From Datnioides undecimradiatus (Eukaryota; Chordata; Actinopteri; Lobotiformes; Datnioididae): a DNA stretch of 64,000 nt. The stretch is from NCBI GenBank assembly GCA_008933995.1, contig WARS01000013.1, positions 2,410,721 through 2,474,720 of the forward strand, read 5' to 3'. Shown one piece after another: positions 12,567 to 26,620 of this stretch; positions within the stretch are counted from its first letter, which is position 1, and each line of letters begins with the position of its first letter. A model generated the notes under the pieces. The model saw nothing but the letters and a program-made list of their open reading frames with translations. It was not told the origin of the DNA and searched no databases. Both the position numbers and the translations under genes were made by a program.

Positions 12567-13149
12567 TATGTATTATTCACATGAACCATTCTGACACATG
12601 TTCTTTCGAGCCTGTAATTCATATTTTTGTGAAATTATACAGTAGGTCCATGCAGAAACAAGATAAATGTCTTGTTGCATATATTAATGTGACACATCAT
12701 GCACATTCATGAACAGCTCTGACACTAAATATTCTGTTTTGTTGTTGAAAACCCTGAAAATATTTCACTGTTATTAATAAGAAAGCACCAGCGTCGTAGA
12801 ACAGGCATCAAGCTACAGTGTGTTTATAAACGCTAATCTTTATTCAATCAAATTTACAATTTAAATGTCTCACTTTCTCAGATTAAAATGACAAGTTTGA
12901 TGAAACAATCACCATGCATGTTATGATAAAGAAAATATAGGAAAGAGCATTTGTTGTAATTGTTAACATTAACTTTTTAATGACACATAACAGCATGAAA
13001 AGAAGTGTCAACCAGCTTTGTTCTTTATTGAAAGATCTGGACCATTGTAAATGGCTCCATTGGTCCAACAAAACTGTTGCACTAGTCCTGGTCCGACCTT
13101 GATTCTTTCTGTGGCTAACTGCTAGCAAATGTTAAATTCCCTCATATGC

Positions 13150-13345
13150 ATCCCATTATGCAAAGCACTTCTGGCTACAGGAGCTGTTTCATTCAAACAG
13201 AAGCATCAGACCCTAAGTGCAGTTGGTGTGGTCTGCACCCTGGTGCGATAAATGTGTTCACACCTGCCCAAATGAACTGCACCGAGGGGAAATATGAACC
13301 ATAATTCAATTTTACTGGACTAAAACGCTCAGGTGTGAAAACAAC
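13150..13345. repeat. Possible DNA-transposon relic with inverted CACACCTG/CAGGTGTG
   Basis: TTCACACCTG at 13,258 and CAGGTGTGAA at 13,331 flank a GCACCGAGG block. This resembles fish elements that read TTCACACCTG...GGTGTGAACACA. Weak and degenerate. Confidence 0.3.
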
Positions 13346-13883
13346 TTAAGGAACCCCAAACAAACTGATCCTTCTGGGTGTCTTGGTTTTGGTTTGGGAG
13401 CAGCTCCACCAGAGCAGCCGGCTCTCTCCCACAGTGCACCCCGTTCTCTCCGCAACTGTGCTCTGTTAGCTGACTTGACGCCCTGGACACACCACATGAT
13501 TAACTTGGCTCGAACAAATTTGAAACTAAAGTAGAACTACAACAAACTGAGCGCGGTTCGACTTCCTCAACACAATGCGAGCTGTAGCTAAACAGATAGC
13601 TGAACTCAACTCACCCCTCTCTACTCTTGTAAGCCGATTGCTTCAAGAAACACTTCACTGTCTCTCCCCTGTGAGTCACATCTTCCTCTCCTGCCGCCTC
13701 CTACTTTCTCTGCCTGCTCTGCTATGCTCTCATCTGAAGTTGATAAAAGAAATCTCCTCCAGTGCTCTCCTTTAGCTCCTTTCTCTCTTTTTTCCCAACA
13801 CTTACCCAGCCCACCATTATTCCAGGGTCACACTTTGTTACAACTATTATCCAAGGCCATGCACTTTACAGTTGTCTAATCTA

Positions 13884-15091
<1,208 letters not shown>

Positions 15092-15769
15092 TTAGAATGC
15101 ATCCAGCGTCTCTCTGCGCAGGTGAACACGCATTTTATTGGTTTTTTTTTTCTCCTCACCGAGACGTGATAGTAACACGTAATAGACCTTTAGAGACATC
15201 GGCTGGTAAAAACTGTTTGTATGTCCTCTTTTCTGCACACAGGTTTTGTATGTTGAGCTTTGTTTGTTCGTTTGTTTGCTGAGGCCTTTGTTTCCCTTTT
15301 TTTCTTTTTCATATTTCATACTAATGTGACAAAAAGAGCAAAACCAACAGCAACAGCATCGTCCTGTTCTCCTTCTGACTACCCTGCCTGTGTCATTCAG
15401 CTGCAAGCCCGTTTGTTTCTACTGAACACACGCATCTGACGGCTCATGCTCATGACACTATTAAAAAAAAAAGGCAAAGTCAGTTTGCAAAACAGCTGAG
15501 CGCTGTAGTTTTAAGCAAACATCCTCCAAACAGAAACAAAAAGTGCATTGGTTAGGAACTATTTTCACCGGTGGATTAATACACATTTTTTGGTATATTT
15601 ACAGCACCAGCGCTGTGGACTTTAACATTAAAGCAGTGCCCATTGTCAACAAAACTACAGTCAGGGGGGTCAGTTGGTTATTGGTTGTGGTGATTTTGTT
15701 CGTCCGTACAGCTTCATCATAATAAGTCATCATACATCACACAGAAGCCCTGAGCCAGTAACGTTAGAG

Positions 15770-15905
15770 AAACAGGAAATTACACCTGCCACAGGTCTCT
15801 CTCTTGTCCGTACGGCAAATATGAAGCTGCAGTTAGCTTATCTTGGCTTAGCTTAGCACAAAGACAGGACACAGAGCGAAAGAGCTAGCAAGGCTTAGGG
15901 CATTT
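15770..15905. repeat. Second copy of the GCTAA-type dispersed repeat, inverted
   Basis: It reads GCAGTTAGCTTATCTTGGCTTAGCTTAGCACAAAGAC and then a degenerate CAGAGCGAAAGAGCTAGC. This is the reverse-complement arrangement of the copy at 1.1 kb. It is diverged, hence old. Confidence 0.5.
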
Positions 15906-16063
15906 GAGTGATTCCTCTGCACCACAGTGTTTAAAACATCCAATCACAATTGCTGCCTGTACTCCAGGTCATCTCCCAAGCGGAGGAGCCCGGCTTTGAA
16001 CCCCGGTACAGCTCCACCTGTCCACGCATCCTTGAGCAAACGTATTTAATCCGGTGACCCCCC

Positions 16064-16072
16064 CACACACAC

Positions 16073-16109
<37 letters not shown>
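16064..16109. repeat. (CA)n microsatellite
   Basis: About 23 dinucleotides with one G interruption, next to a degenerate repeat fragment. Confidence 0.95.
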
Positions 16110-16110
<1 letters not shown>

Positions 16111-16394
16111 CTACCAAAGGACGAATGGAATGAATTCTCCATTGGTGACTATTATGTAGTTATATAACATCAAAAACACACTGCTTCTTGACAGTGACTT
16201 GATTAACATCACTAACCTGCTTATTTACACGAAAGAACATTACAGTGTCAGTTACAAGGACACTGTTTTCACTGCCATTACACTGGATCAAACATCAATA
16301 CTCTGGATTTTGTATTCATTGCTTTTCTGCATAGACTCATCACCATTCTGGGCACGCGTGTGTATTTACACGTAACAATCAGGATTGGATGGCT

Positions 16395-16420
16395 AAAAAA
16401 ATAAATAAATAAATAAATAA
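16395..16420. repeat. (AAAT)n microsatellite
   Basis: A-run followed by about five AAAT units. Confidence 0.9.
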
Positions 16421-16439
16421 GCATTTGAAAAGTTTTGAC

Positions 16440-17060
16440 ATTCCTTTCAAATAAGCCTTAATTATGCCCGTAAAGATTTTCAATTTGGAACTTGACTTGA
16501 AAATAGATTGGAGCGAGCCTCCATCTTCCCATTAGCCAGCAATCCAAAAATCTCATCTACAACATTAAAAACATTTTGCTTCCAATCAATAAGGTGCTAT
16601 TCACATTCCCACAAAAGGCAAGACAACAATTGTCGATTGAGTGCTTTTCACCGAGCAGAAACTTACTCATGCACAAACAGGTCAGGCTCCGTGCCCTTGA
16701 TGTGATTATCTTTAAGCCACCAGCACGCCCCCCGGTCAAAGTTAATTTCAAAAGTTGGAATAGCCTGGATAGAATATTCAAACTTTGTTTAAGAGATAGA
16801 TGCGCGTGGACAATAGGCAATCACAAGAGGTGCAACGAGCAAAGACAATCATTGCGAGTGACCTGATTATAAGAGAAAATGAATAACGTGTTTGCCGCCA
16901 GTGTCTGGAACGTGCTTGCTTATTTGGACTATTGAGCATTACAAATCGCAAAGACAATACAGTGCAATAAGATCTCTCTGCTGCTCCTACAGTATAATTG
17001 AATTAGCTGTTGAAAAAGAAAGTATCATAGGACGTGTGTCACACGCAAAGCCTCTAACAT
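16440..17060. promoter_or_regulatory. Candidate enhancer with SOX-type motif cluster
   Basis: Four SOX-core ACAAT sites occur in about 330 bp: a palindromic ACAATTGT (16,626-16,633), 16,810-16,814, ACAATCATTG (16,845-16,854) and 16,954-16,958. A GATA-type TGATTATC and TAATT cores lie among them. It lies in the large tafa2 intron about 1.4 kb upstream of the first cysteine exon. No repeat family is seen. Confidence 0.33.
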
Positions 17061-19764
17061 GTCCTCAACATTGTTCGCTAGCCTTGTTTCATTGGAGCCC
17101 ACTCTGCTGCGGTGTGAAAAAGGAGGAAAGGAAGCTACAGAGCGAGCTGTGGCTTGGTCTGGCCTGGGACTCTCGACTCATTAAGGTGCAGGAAGTGGCT
17201 GGTTGGGGCTGCCCGTGTGGACAGAACTGCTGATTAAAACTGCAGCTCCTGGCAAAGGTCGCTGACTCTGAGGGTGGACCCAAAACCACCATGCAGTGTG
17301 GACAGGAGGAGAGGTCAGAGAGCGGGGCGCCGTGGGCAGCCCAAGCCGGTAACGATCCATGTGAGAAGAAACAACCTGGAACTGTCTGAATACTGTGTTC
17401 CTATATACTGTGAGCGCGAGGTCTGTGAGGCAATGGAGCAGAGACAGTGTATTAAAAATCTAGGGAGAGAACTTCACTTTGAAATATTACTTTGCTTCAC
17501 ACTGGCAAGGCAAAGTAAACAAAGACCAGCTCCTCATATTCTCAATTTGAAACACTTCAATAAAATATAAAAAACATTACATTTCTAAGCAATAAAGGTT
17601 TGCCGAATACATGTACTATTCTGATTTATATGAGAGGATCAGCACCAAACTCTGGAACATAAAGTTAATTTAACTTATCATAACCCACTTTAACAACTTG
17701 TCCTCTCTGTGCTTTGTACAGAATAAACCAAGGTAATAAAATGTGTTAATTGGTGAGCTTCGAAGGTGTTGATAGATGGATTTTGTTTCCCATGCACGGA
17801 GGCAGGCCAGTTTTCGGTTATTTTTTTATTCCCAAAAAGACTATTTAAAGAATAAATCTGAAAAGTTGGTGAGGTTATGTAAAATTGGACGTAATAAGGA
17901 TGCAACATAGCCTGGTAGTTTCTTCCCTCTCCTTAAAAATGTCAAATGAATCCTCCTTCAACCGCATTTCCTTTGTGTCGCATGCTATTTCAAAGTAACA
18001 CTGTTTGTGGTGCGGAGGATGAAAATGATTCTGAACGTTTTTTCTTCATTTTTCTTTGATTTTGATCTTGTTAGGCTAAAGGTTGTAACTCAATGATTAT
18101 TGGCTACTACAAGGTTCTGGGTGGTCATTTGTTTGAAATAATGTGACTATTTAATAATATAAAAGGGAGTAATTTAAAATGGATTTAAATTATCATTTAA
18201 AACTTGGCGAGAACAATTTCTATGCCTAATTTAAAGTTGATTTATCATGACGGGGAACCCTCTGAGCGTTTTCGCACCACCGGAGATGTGTGTGTGTTAT
18301 CGCGTCCTTTCAGTCAAACATACATGAATGCATCATACATCTGAGAGGTGCAGCTGTGTGCAGGTAAGAGGTCAATGTCTTATTCAAGGGCACTTTGATG
18401 GTAGAGGGGAGGACACCTGAACCAGAGTTTCTCGGATTGTGAAATAGGGTCACCCTGTCACCCTGCACACAGTGCAAACCATGCTCTTTATATGGCATCA
18501 TTGGGAGCAGCTCAGCATGAGAGGCAGGAGGGTAACACATGTGGGAGAGGGGCTGCATGTTGGCTCACAGCACCTGTGATCAATACATTTCTATTAAAGC
18601 ACTTAGGACTGTCATCAGTTAGAATCACCAGGCGCCCTGTCAGCAAGAGCGAGAGATGAGAGACAAAGAAAGGTGAAAGGACAGAGACCACTAATGAGAA
18701 CTGGCACGCGGCCCAACCAGTCAGCAATCAATACCACTCTGAAGCAAAGCGGTCCGCTCGTCAATCACATGCATCGATCCCTGATTGATAAATGTCGATA
18801 TGCAACCAGGAGCTGCTCGGAGCTGGTGGGAGGAGAAAGAGTGAAACTGTTCTACCTGTCTCTTTGAACATCTGCTGCACACCCACACATGAGGAACTTA
18901 TATATGTCTCAGTTTATTAATACAGCAAATGTAACGCATTTTCTTGGAAGCTGTCAGCTCACCTCCTAACATTGAATTACAGCGTAATGAGACATTAATC
19001 CTGCATCTGAATATTATGATTTACACTGACGATAATGAATATTAAGAGGACACTGATTTGGTAGTCCACACAGGAACAGAAATACGATCTTTTAATGCTT
19101 TATGACAAAACAAAGACCTCTGTTACAACCACGGTTGTGCTATCCAAAAACTAGGACAGTGAGCCGCGCTGAGCACTGGAATGACTTTACTTTGCATGGC
19201 GAGTTGGTGTTGCACATACATCATAGATTCATATTTTCAATCAGAAATCAGAAATGTTGCTTCAGTGTCCTCCTTGTCATTTCAACTCAGACGTACTGGA
19301 CATTTCTGACAGTTACTAACTGGTGTTGAACTGGAGTTAATTCAGGTAAGAAGCTAAAGGTAGTCTGTTGGTTCCTGGATTTACCAGGTTTCACTTATTA
19401 ACAAGCAGATACCAATATGTAACGCAGCAAAAGCTATTTAAATGGTATGTCCACCAGGTTGTGATCACAAATGCAGCGTAATGCAAATGCAAAATACCAA
19501 AACCAGAGTTTACTGGCCATAATCACAGTCTTCGCTGAATGATATCCATACTGTAGTCGTCATGTAAAAAGATAAAACTTTGAAACACTGGTACTGAATG
19601 TTAAAATCAAATACTGGCGGGTGTTGCAGCATCATCCACTATCAACATTCCTCTCTGATGACAGCGTTGATTCATCCATACGCTGTGCATGTTTTCACTT
19701 CTCTGCTCTCTACAGGGGGGCTCAACCAGCGACAGGTTTGTTGTGAAAGCTGGTGTAAAACTCA

Positions 19765-20175
19765 ATGATGTCACAGTTTGTGTCAAAGCGGGAACGGGTG
19801 AGCGAGGTTGAACCCGAACATGCAGACAGCGGAGGAAGAGCTGGTGATGAAACAATGTACTGAACAAAACACAGTGCATGATCAGGCTGGTGAGCAAGGT
19901 GGTCAAAGAGGCACCCGTGACTATGCATGAGCAGGCGAAAATGAAAAAAGCAAAGCCAGCCAAGGGACAACCAAAGATCCAAAAAGCTGCGAGGAAACAG
20001 GCGGGTGAGTGCAAAAAGTCTCAACACAACAAGCAAAGGCGAAACAGCTCAGGGGGGCAGACACACAGGCTCAATACACGGGGGAGGGAAGGTAAATGAG
20101 ACACAGGTGAACGCAATCAGGGCAAGGCAGACAATCACAGATGGAGGGGAAACGCACAGGAAGAGGAAGTGACGT
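19765..20175 (-). mobile_element. LTR-like fragment, minus orientation
   Basis: Read on the minus strand, this has the C/T-rich style of fish Ty3/Gypsy LTRs, with blocks such as TTGTCTGCCTTGCCCTGATTGCGTTCACCTGTGTCTC and, nearer the end, GCATGTTCGGGTTC. A TGTCACAG motif near 19,768 could be the complement of a terminal TGACA. No second boundary or target duplication is visible. Confidence 0.4.
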
Positions 20176-20739
20176 ACACCATTTGTTTTTCAAAACAAAA
20201 GTAAAGCTGTGGAGCTTTGAATTGACTGAACATGACAATGCATTAAACACACTCTTTTGTCAACTGTAGCTGCATTAAAATCCAAAAAAGCTCAGTGATT
20301 TAACGAAACCGGTTGACAAATTGACTTGTTATCCCATTTATAAAACCACAGCGTGTCAAACACTGTGAGTTAGTTCAGGCGAACGTCTAAAAGTAGAAAA
20401 CATAAACCTGTCATTACTTTAATGAGGGCACGGGGCATTTCTAAATATGACTTTGCAGTGTGTGAATTCTCTGACATGTGAAAACAGGGGAGTTGACAAC
20501 AGCTCTCTCGTTTCAATTAGCTCTTTTTTACCTGTCACATTGACGGCTGCACTCTCTTTGACTGGATAGCACACTTTTCATGCAGGAGTAAGTTCACATG
20601 ACAGGATGACAAGAGGCAGGCGGGGGACGGAGGATCATTTCCTTTGACTTTATTTGTAAAATGTGTAATTTAGCATTTTTTGGGGAATTGTTTTTATTTT
20701 GAAAACACCAGGCTGTTTTGTCAGAGAGTGGAAAAGAAA

Positions 20740-21075
20740 GGATCACTCTTGGTTTTGAGTTTTTGTTATTTCCGGCTTAATTTTTGTGACTTCACACCCT
20801 GTCGCGATCGGTGGACTTGTGCTTCCTGCTTGTTTCTGGTGTCACCCGCATCGCATTCATTCATTAGTTTCAGCTGGGTCTCGCTAACCTTCGTCTCCAG
20901 CTCTCTCAGTTGCCTGCTCATCTTTTTCCTTTTGTGTTAAGTGTCTCAGCTGTTTTCTTCATGTTTCTGGGTTTTTACTTTGTTTCTTGGACTTTTCCTG
21001 TTTCACATGCCTTTGGCCCTGCCTGCCCTGCCTTTGCTAAGTTGTTAGGGCAACTTAGCTTTTTGTGTTTGTTAA
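20740..21075 (+). mobile_element. LTR-like fragment, plus orientation
   Basis: A C/T-rich stretch with CTTCCTGCTTGTTTCTGG, CAGCTGGGTCTCGC and GTTGCCTGCTC ends in TTTGTGTTTGTTAAATAA, a plausible poly(A) region. This resembles the U3-R part of fish retrotransposon LTRs. No TG/CA boundaries are found. Confidence 0.33.
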
Positions 21076-24000
21076 ATAACCGGTCACCTTCACCCACAAT
21101 GAAACCTCACAGTGATTTGAATGGATGAATTTTGTTAGAAGAGGACAAACGTAAAAGCACTGACCATAGATTCAAGGCCAATCTAGCACTATTATGAACA
21201 GCGCTTTCAAGCTGACCTCTCCAAAGAAAAAAAACCCAAAATCACTTACATGGGCCACATATACATTACAGCTAGGATGTAATTTGTCTCTAAATAAATC
21301 AGGTCCCCGCTCAGAAAGCCCTTGAGAAATTCCCCCGGGGACTGAACCTTACAGGGCAGAGCTGTTCCTTCATGTCTGTACTGAAACTTGTTGCCAGTCT
21401 CTGGGTAAAGCGCCCTCCCGTTGTCCTTATCAAAGAACAAATCATATAGGTTAGGACGAAGCCACAGGTTGCTTTCAGCTTCTGCCGCAATCAAACAATT
21501 GATCTAACATGCAGGCAGGGAGGCATCAAGAACAACACTCCGTTCCAACTGTCAGCACGACCAGCTGTATCAGCCTCACCTGGCCAGTCAAGCACAAGAT
21601 ACAGTAATAGAAGCACAACAGGGGATACGTGGAAAACAAAAGCACGGTGCTCATTGCGGCGCCGACAGGGAGACTTCACTGACGGCAACAAGGCAGAATG
21701 GAGTGGCAAATATAATGCACAGAATGTTTCATGTATCATCAAGAAACTGAGGAGGTATTACTCAACCAGCTATCTTAGGCCAAGCCTACTATTAAGTCCA
21801 AAACGAGTGTATGATTGGGGCAAATTACAGAATACATGAATTCCGGGAATAGGGTAATTTTCTTTGTGCACCAATTTTGATAAGCATCGTTCCAATATGA
21901 TTCATTTCCCAAACATTTCTGATACACGCTGTATCCTGTATATACTGAGACATGTCCACTCTCACTGGCAGTATCAAACCAAATGTACTTGTGAGACAGA
22001 TGCTAAAACGCCACAGCCAACTATAAGACTGCAAAATGAAAGCACGAGACCCAAAAAGCCTCAAATCGCCCATTAAAAGCACTTGAGCACTCAACTTAAC
22101 AACTAGCAGAGATGGGGGAGTAGTTAGGAGTCATTTTGGCAAAGAAACAAAAAAAATGCATTCAGTGAATTTCATGTCAATGCGAATCTGTTACAGAAGT
22201 TAGACGGCATCAGCGCCAGGTACAGCCTGAGAAAACCAATCGACACTTCAGTGGTATATCTGCAACCAAAATGAATCCACTGTATCACTTTACAGATATT
22301 AGAGCTAAAGCCAGAAACTTGCCGGCCAATATTAACTAATATATTAACTAATATTAATAATCGCAGATTGAACACACGAAACACAGTCCACACTAATCAA
22401 TCTGCGTGTGAGACGAGAATTTGTGATTTTACGTGTTTCTTGCCTGGCAGCAGTGACCTCTTGGGGTCTTTTCAACATCACAAGGTTGCCTAGCAACTAG
22501 CAGTAAAGGTCATCCATAATGTGCACTTTTTAAAATCGCAGGACTGTTTAGCGAAATACAAGTTTTCTTGAAGTTGCTCAGTGGACATAAAGGTTTGCAT
22601 TCATTAAGGGAGCGTGGCATGATGAGAAAAAGGCAAAAAGTCATAAACATCAATGACCTGTTACATAACCTCAGGCAGGGAAATATTCAGATAAGGCTAT
22701 TTCATGGTTTGCTACACCACTCAAATGCTGATTCACCAACATCAGAGCAACTAAAACACTGATAAGGGCACAATATGGAGCACAATATGATTTCTTTTTT
22801 TAATGACTGTGTTGCGAAACACAGAGTCAATACACAGTGAATCACAGACAGGATTTATACTGTTATCAGCTGTGCACACTCCAGCACATCTTTACGCCTA
22901 CTCAGCCCAGATTGCATTGAACAAAAAAAAAAAAAAAAAGACATTACTGAATTACCGAAGTACATTGCAGCTTAAACCTTTTTAATAATTAAACCAGTTA
23001 CCCAGCAATTTACAGCAAGACACTTATAAAACACATACTAATCAAAAACCTGGACATCTACAGTGGACAGATCAAACAAGCACACTTGCACTTGAAAGAC
23101 CTTGGTAACCAATCATAGGAGGCCAAATCAAGTGCCCGGTCGAATTAACGTCAAATCAAATGTTACTTCTTGACCGCCTTGTTGACATGAACAGATGTAT
23201 CAGGCTGACAGGAAACAAACTTCTTTATCCACTGAGGCATGAGGCAACAAGTCCGGCTTCAGTAGGCTTTCACCGAAGAAGGACAGAGAGCAAAACGTAC
23301 AGTGTGTATTTTCTGTTTCAATCCGGACTCACGCAGGCTGCTGCCAGCTGGCCTTTTTCAGTCGACGAATGCAGAGGCAGATCAAAACACTGAAAACAGA
23401 GTCACGTCCTGGCCACAGGCCCAGACCGCAGCAACAGCAACAGCCATAAAAACAGAGGTTGTACGCCATACAATGGAGACACTGTATGAATTAGTAATGA
23501 TTCAAATCACACTGTTTGCTCCACATACCGATAACCCAACGCAGCGGACCGCGGCATATTTTGCAGGTAAAACGGATCGTGTGATGCTAGAGAAGCACAG
23601 CTGCCAGTGTCACACAGCCAAAACACTCATTAAAATCAACGTTGACAAGGATAGTTTTGGTTGAAACAATTGAAATGGCCATTTTGAAATGTCTGTCGAC
23701 GTGGCAGCAGATCAGAGCCGTACTGAGGTACTGGGTTGTGACACATTCGTTCCTCCTGGCTGGTGAGAAACACAAAACAGAAATCAGCCGATGTTTATGG
23801 GATTACCACATTCAGAAAAGGCTGACTCATTTCCAGCCAGTTGTAAACCTGCTGAGCTGACAATCAGGCTGAACGAGACCCAAGAAATAAGCCCACGTTG
23901 GAGAGACACTGACACTGGAGTTAGGTTTAAAGGGGAATTCTGGTGTCTGTCGCCATGCATGTGATTTCCATCTTTGTGGCCATAACTAAAATTGTTCAAG

Positions 24001-24296
24001 AGGACATTTGAGATGTGGCAAATGTGGTCTTCTGGCAGGGGCAGTGTTAATGGACGAGCAGCTCAAGCTTCCAACAGCTTGCTGTGACAAACCAACAGAG
24101 GACAATCACCCAACTGTGCAGTCTTTAAGCTTATTGTTTTGGTTTCTATAGAGGGCACCTCACTTCTCTCAGCAGCTTTCTGCCAGTTTATCTCAAATTT
24201 ATCTGGTAATTGGTGAACATGGACTAGTATTTATTTGTTTAAGAGCCTGATATTTTCCTTTGTAAAACAGCAAGTGCGTCACTACAACAATTTATT

Positions 24297-24700
24297 TGTG
24301 ATGGTATGAGTTCTGTTATTTTGATAATTTGCTGTTTTATTTTGTCCTCCTGTGTCTGTGCTCCTGTTTCCACTTCCCTCCTGTGTCTCGTTGGTTGATC
24401 GGTGTCACCTGTGTCTCGTTCTCCCCGTCTCCCATGTCTATATATTGTTTGCCACTCCCTTTGTCTGTGTCAGATTGTCTTTTCCTCCCAACACATGTGC
24501 CTTTCGTCTCCGTGCGTCCCAGTGTCTTCCTGCATTTTTGATCTTGGTTTTGGATTGTTATGCACTGCCTTATTTTTTTTATGCTCGTTTTTTGTTATTA
24601 AACTATTTCAGCTGCCAGCCTTGCCTCGTTGACTGCATTTTGGGTTCCACCCCTCAGTTTTCCCAATCCCCTTTTCCTCTTTGGCAACCAAAACGTGACA
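24297..24700 (+). mobile_element. Solo LTR with target-site duplication
   Basis: The element starts TGTGATGGTATGAG and ends AACGTGACA, giving TG...CA ends over 404 bp. The flanks are TTATT (24,292-24,296) and TTATC (24,701-24,705), a 4-of-5 match consistent with a 5 bp target duplication. The body is C/T-rich (CCTGTGTCTCGTTCTCCCC) with a TATATATT box (24,440) and a TATTAAACTATTTCAG poly(A)-type region, as in fish Gypsy LTRs. No internal retroelement sequence adjoins it, so it is a recombined solo LTR. Confidence 0.65.
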
Positions 24701-26483
24701 TTATCGGGCTAATGTGAGAAGAGAGATGTGAAAATCCCTTATGATTAGCAGTAACCTTACCTTTGCCTGAAACCACCGTGATCACAGTGCTTTCCTATTC
24801 AAATGAATGATGAATATTACAAACAGTATGTACAATACTGTGAAAAGTGAGGTAGCAAACTTATTCTTGTAACAGACAAAAAAAACTCTGTGGTCCCATC
24901 CCACCCTTCTTACAAACATCTATAGGCATCAAAACAGGAAGTCAGCGGTGAAGAATTAAAACCCCCCTGTTGCTTGATTTGACTGGCAGCTCGTGCAAAG
25001 TGTGACAACAGTGAGCGTTGCCACTCTATGCCTCATGCTGAGAGTATGTTTCTCATTTTAATTTCTATGTGCTCTGAAAATGGAGAGCAATCCTAGGACA
25101 CATGGCGGTGTGATTGTCACTTGAAGTTGCAGGTGGGGCCAACATTACTGTACCTAAGCAGTGGAGGTCATAAAAATGATACGCATCGCACTAAACTGTG
25201 CAAGTAGGGAAATATGTTTTTGTTTTAAACAGAAAACATCACAATTCCAGTAGGGGTCATAGTCATGTCATGTTTGTTAACTGAATGCAGCTTGCAGATT
25301 ACTGCAACAGCTGCGTCATTTCCAGTCGACTAGTTTCTCTGTTTGCTCAGCTTAGAGAGAAGTCAGAGGCAAGACCTCAACACAACACAAAAACAAAAGC
25401 ACTGGTTATTTATTATCTTTGTTTTATGTTTACCTGGCAACGGCCTCTCAGCTGGGCAAATTATGATTGATATCCATAACAAGCTAAAGCAGAAGTTGCA
25501 TGGCCTTTTCACCACGACCACAATCTTTCATTAACCTTAACTGAGCAGTTCTACCTTCCTGAAACTAACCAAGGCTGTTGAGAAAATGCACACGTGAATC
25601 ATCTTGTTAATGATATTTCATAAAGTAATTTACAAACAATATTGTTCCACCAGATCAGTAAACCCTTTAATGAGTCATTCTGGAAGGCACTGCCAAACAA
25701 CCTACTTTATTTACCTACTTGGAGGACTTGTTGGAGGATTAGTTTGAAGTTTTTCGGAAAGCTTTAGGAGAAGGTGGATGTTATAATCAGTGGTTTATAA
25801 TTCATGTGAGAACACCTAAACCAATAAGCCAACCAATTATAACCCAAGTGCTATATGATGCTGTTACTCTCATGTCTAAGCTGTGAGTATTGCTGGCTCA
25901 TCAGCCTTTATTCTCACGGGTCAGCTTCCTGGTGGCAGGATTTCTGTTATTTTTTAATCTTTCACTCACCAAGGACTATCTTTAGAGTGAAAGAATATAG
26001 AAACAGATGAGTGGGCTTTCACATTCCCCAAGTGTATGCTTTAGTGGTTTAGATGAAGTCCATGTCAGTACCATTCATCTGGCTGCCAAGATGTTAGAGC
26101 TCACCACTGACTGATCAATTGGAGTCCCTCAAGGAATCATACAGCCTTTATAAGTGAAAGGCTACTGAAGTTATTAAACCCAGGGACAGCAGCAGCGGCA
26201 GCAGAGAGGCAGAAAAAGACTTATATACAGACTCAAAGCCTTCTACAAAGAGAGTGTTGTCTCGACACGGTTACTCATTCTCCAGACAGTCGCTGAAAAT
26301 GTGATAAGGGATGTTCAGACACACCATCAGAGAACCATTATAGCCTTTTTTTCTCATTTCATCATATATGATTTTCTGGCACTTTTAGCGCACAGCACTG
26401 CATGTGCATTTTTCATCATCTCATCTTCACATTGCATGAAGACACAATACAGCACAGGGCATATTTCTCCAGATCTCTCGTGA

Positions 26484-26620
26484 TCTACAGCAGGGCTGCC
26501 CAAAGAAGAGCCTGCAGGCCACCACCAGATGTTTCTAGTGATAAAAAGAAGTTAATGTAAATCCCCTAATTAAAGCTGAAACTTAATGTCTAGTTCCAAT
26601 TACCATTTAATGTTATGGAC
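26484..26620. repeat. Possible hAT-like terminal fragment
   Basis: CAGCAGGGCTGCCCAAAGAAGAGCCTGCAGGCCACC resembles the CAGGGGTGCCCAAA...GGGCC start of fish hAT elements. The other end is not found. A weak call. Confidence 0.25.
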
